From JADGQM01 sp964441945 (GTDB taxonomy: Bacteria > Desulfobacterota > Syntrophobacteria > Syntrophobacterales > Syntrophobacteraceae): a stretch of 64,000 bases of DNA. This document shows, piece by piece, positions 61,980 to 64,000 of this stretch. Numbering within the stretch: the stretch's first letter is position 1; the number at the start of each line of letters is the position of its first letter. A program made the position numbers and the translations under genes. The notes under the pieces were generated by a model. It made no database searches, was not told the DNA's origin, and saw only the letters and a program-made list of their open reading frames with translations. The stretch is taken from NCBI GenBank assembly GCA_964441945.1, contig CAYTWB010000003.1, positions 1 to 64,000 of the forward strand. Direction: 5' to 3'.

Positions 61980-63221
61980 TCATTTGATTTTCCGGGAGCG
62001 GTCATCATCCATTTGAAGGCCCTGTAAACTCCCAGGGCCTCCGGCCTGCCCCATCCCCAGCCTGGTCGAATAGCGGGAATCAATCTGCAACCCTTCGATA
62101 TCGGTCGTCTTTTGCCCTTTTGCGGACTTGATCTGGTCGATGCCTCGACTCACCACCGGCTTCCTGGAGGCATACGTCAGAGCCGTCTCTTCCGAGACCA
62201 ATCCCTTTTGATACAGATCAAGGATATAGTCATCGAAGGTGCTCCAGCCGAACGGCTTCGCCTTCTGCTGCATTTCATAGAAGGTTTTGCCCTCCGATTC
62301 CCCATTGAGGATCGCATCCTTGACCCGTATGCTGCTTCCCATCATTTCGAAAGCCGCCACGCGGCCGCCACCGACCTTGGGCAAAAGGCGCTGGCTAACA
62401 ACCCATCGCAGCGAATCGGCCAGGCGAATGCGGACCAGGTGCTCTTCCTCCAGTTCAAACATGCCCACAATGCGGTTGATTGTCAGGCCGGCATCCGTTG
62501 TATGCAAGGTGGTGAGCACCAAATGGCCCGTTTCCGCAGCGCTCAATCCGATTTCCACCGTTTCCCGGTCGCGCATCTCTCCCACCAGGATGACTTTTGG
62601 GGCCTGCCGAAGCGCCGCTCTGAGACCATTGGCATAGGAATCGAAGTCCAGGCCCAATTCTCTCTGATTGAATGTTGCTTTATGGTGTGGATGCACATAT
62701 TCCACAGGGTCTTCGAGCGTGATCACATGCACCGCCCTCTGACGGTTGATTTCATCCAGAACGGCTGCAAGTGTTGTGGTCTTGCCGCTCCCGGTCGCAC
62801 CGGTCACGAAAACAATACCGTTCCTCTCCTCCGCTATCTTCTTCAGGATCGGAGGCAGCTCCAGCCCCGTTAAAGTGGGCACCACTGTGGGAAGCTGCCG
62901 CATGACGATGGAGAAAGCGCCGCGCTGTGAAAAGATATTCACGCGAAAGCGGGCACGGCCGGGCAAATGGTAGGACAGATCGCACGATCCATGGTCCGCT
63001 AGATTCTGGATATTACGCCGATCCTTGCCGACGAGGTTCAGCATAAGCATCTCGGTATGAAAAGGGGTCAGCTCGGAGAGGCCTAAAGCACGACAGACGG
63101 GGACCAGCACACCGTCCACTTCGGCCTGGGGAGGTTTTCCCGTAGTGAAGTTGATATCCGAAAGGTGAGGATATTCGTTTAGAATGCTGGTGAGGAGGCC
63201 GTCCAATTCTTTTTGTCTCAT
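61980..63221 (-). CDS. PilT/PilU-family pilus retraction ATPase
   Basis: The 413-residue cytoplasmic ATPase has a PAS-like N-domain (LTSILNEYPHLSDINFTTGKPP) and FRVNIFSQRGAFSIVMRQL. The core has VTGATGSGKTTTLAAVLD (Walker A), TLEDPVEYVH (Asp box), ILVGEMRDRETVEIGLSAAETGHLVLTTLHTT (Walker B and His box). The usual PilT AIRNLIRE element is replaced by IRVKDAILNGESEGKTFYEMQ. The 60-residue C-terminal tail is extended, which is more PilU-like. The start has AGGGAG upstream. It follows the other pilT-like gene by 58 bases. Confidence 0.9.
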   Translation of the reverse strand: MRQKELDGLLTSILNEYPHLSDINFTTGKPPQAEVDGVLVPVCRALGLSELTPFHTEMLMLNLVGKDRRNIQNLADHGSCDLSYHLPGRARFRVNIFSQRGAFSIVMRQLPTVVPTLTGLELPPILKKIAEERNGIVFVTGATGSGKTTTLAAVLDEINRQRAVHVITLEDPVEYVHPHHKATFNQRELGLDFDSYANGLRAALRQAPKVILVGEMRDRETVEIGLSAAETGHLVLTTLHTTDAGLTINRIVGMFELEEEHLVRIRLADSLRWVVSQRLLPKVGGGRVAAFEMMGSSIRVKDAILNGESEGKTFYEMQQKAKPFGWSTFDDYILDLYQKGLVSEETALTYASRKPVVSRGIDQIKSAKGQKTTDIEGLQIDSRYSTRLGMGQAGGPGSLQGLQMDDDRSRKIK

Positions 63222-63279
63222 GATCTCCCTCTCAGTGAACCTTGAAAGCAGTCCGCCAAGGACCTCATCTTACATCGTT

Positions 63280-64000
63280 CTAGACATCAGTGAAATCTGC
63301 CGGGGGCTCGGTCAGATAGGGGCGAAATCTTTCTTTGTCGACGCATTTCATGTAGGCCTCTTCAGGGCTGATCCGTCCCGCCTGCAAATGAATGGCAATA
63401 CCGTCATCCAGCGTCTGCATGCCGTACTTCTTCCCGGTTTGAAGAGAGGAGAGGAGCTGATGGGTCTTGCTCTCTCGAATCAACGCGCGTACGGCATGGG
63501 TGGCAATAAGGATTTCCACCACGGCAATACGCCCCTTGATATCGATCCGTTTGAAGAGCGCCTGGGATATGACTGCGCGCAGGCTATCGGCAAGAGTGCT
63601 GCGAATCTGGGCTTGTTCTCCCTGCGGAAAGACTTCGATGACTCGATCCACGGTCTTCGGAGCACTCGTCGTGTGCAGTGTGGAGAACACGAGATGCCCG
63701 GTATTGGCCGCCTCGATTGCCAGCCGAATCGTCTCCAGGTCCCTCATTTCCCCCACCTGGATGATATCGGGGTCCTCTCGGAGGGCGGCGCGCAGGGCGG
63801 CAGCAAAAGACCGGGTATGAGTACTCACCTCCCGGTGATTGACCACGCAGCTCTTGCTGACGTGAACAAATTCAATCGGGTCCTCAATCGTGATGACATG
63901 GTCTTTGCGCTTGCGGTTGACTTCATCGATGATCGCAGCCAGGGTTGTCGACTTGCCGCTGCCGGTCGGGCCGGTGACCAGAACCAGACCTCTCGGAAGC
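63280..64000 (-). CDS. PilT-family pilus retraction ATPase, C-terminal part, cut by window edge
   Basis: The 239 codons present begin with LPRGLVLVTGPTGSGKSTTLAAI (Walker A). Then follow TIEDPIEFVH, NHREVSTHTRSFAAALRAALREDPDIIQVGEMRDLETI (Walker B), ANTGHLVFSTLHTT and the PilT-specific tail AVRALIRESKTHQLLSSLQTGKKYGMQTLDDG. The N-terminal PAS-like domain lies beyond 64000. With the downstream PilU-like gene this forms the retraction pair of a type IV pilus. Confidence 0.92.
   Translation of the reverse strand, partial: LPRGLVLVTGPTGSGKSTTLAAIIDEVNRKRKDHVITIEDPIEFVHVSKSCVVNHREVSTHTRSFAAALRAALREDPDIIQVGEMRDLETIRLAIEAANTGHLVFSTLHTTSAPKTVDRVIEVFPQGEQAQIRSTLADSLRAVISQALFKRIDIKGRIAVVEILIATHAVRALIRESKTHQLLSSLQTGKKYGMQTLDDGIAIHLQAGRISPEEAYMKCVDKERFRPYLTEPPADFTDV

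Overview
The window reads as chromosomal DNA of a GC-rich, Gram-negative, probably anaerobic bacterium. The best guess is a former deltaproteobacterium (Desulfobacterota or Syntrophobacterota). The reasons are a selenocysteine-containing, Tat-exported formate dehydrogenase with only alpha and beta subunits, an MSHA/type IV pilus gene set, and many phosphorelay and STAS regulators. The assignment is an inference from gene content. I saw no rRNA, tRNA, CRISPR array or prophage.

Layout. (1) 1-8432, minus strand: an MSHA-like pilus assembly operon. In transcription order it holds a fused PilM-PilN (MshI), PilO (MshJ), PilP (MshK), a secretin (MshL), an ExeA/MshM-type AAA ATPase and the N-terminal part of an MshE/PilB/GspE ATPase. 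Miniature repeats sit at the last three gene junctions. (2) 8534-15839, minus strand: a cytoplasmic histidine kinase, gpsA, gyrA and gyrB, with a clear sigma-70-type promoter ahead of gyrB. (3) 16364-18770, minus strand: dTDP-rhamnose genes rfbD, rfbC and rfbA, without rfbB. (4) 19040-50111, plus strand: a large exopolysaccharide cluster. It opens with a hybrid sensor kinase, followed by an initiating sugar transferase, a WecG-type glycosyltransferase fused to two STAS domains, many GT2 and GT4 glycosyltransferases, Wza, a Wzz/tyrosine-kinase-like protein, two VanZ-like proteins (one with an HTH), a Wzx flippase, two acetyltransferases and a Wzy-like polymerase. (5) 50144-52642: a regulatory cassette directly after the last glycosyltransferase, made of an Hpt protein, a response regulator with PP2C phosphatase, a STAS antagonist and an RsbW-like ATPase. 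(6) 53388-58746: purA, then the formate dehydrogenase operon with an in-frame UGA and SECIS hairpin; fdhE follows at 59064-60050. (7) 60026-64000, minus strand: thiD, thiL and two PilT-family retraction ATPases, the second cut by the window edge.

Working hypothesis. Polysaccharide assembly may be wired to a partner-switching system. The cluster carries sensor-kinase, Hpt, phosphatase, STAS and RsbW-like parts, and one of its glycosyltransferases carries two STAS domains that keep the usual Asp-Ser motif. This is the best candidate here for an undescribed system.

Repeats. The intergenic regions are loaded with small non-autonomous elements of several families. One family has a full-length member with a Y1 (IS200/REP-associated type) transposase at 41786-42238. 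A shortened relative at 28544-28899 keeps only the first and last codons of that transposase, joined in frame. Several elements reach into genes and change their ends or linkers.
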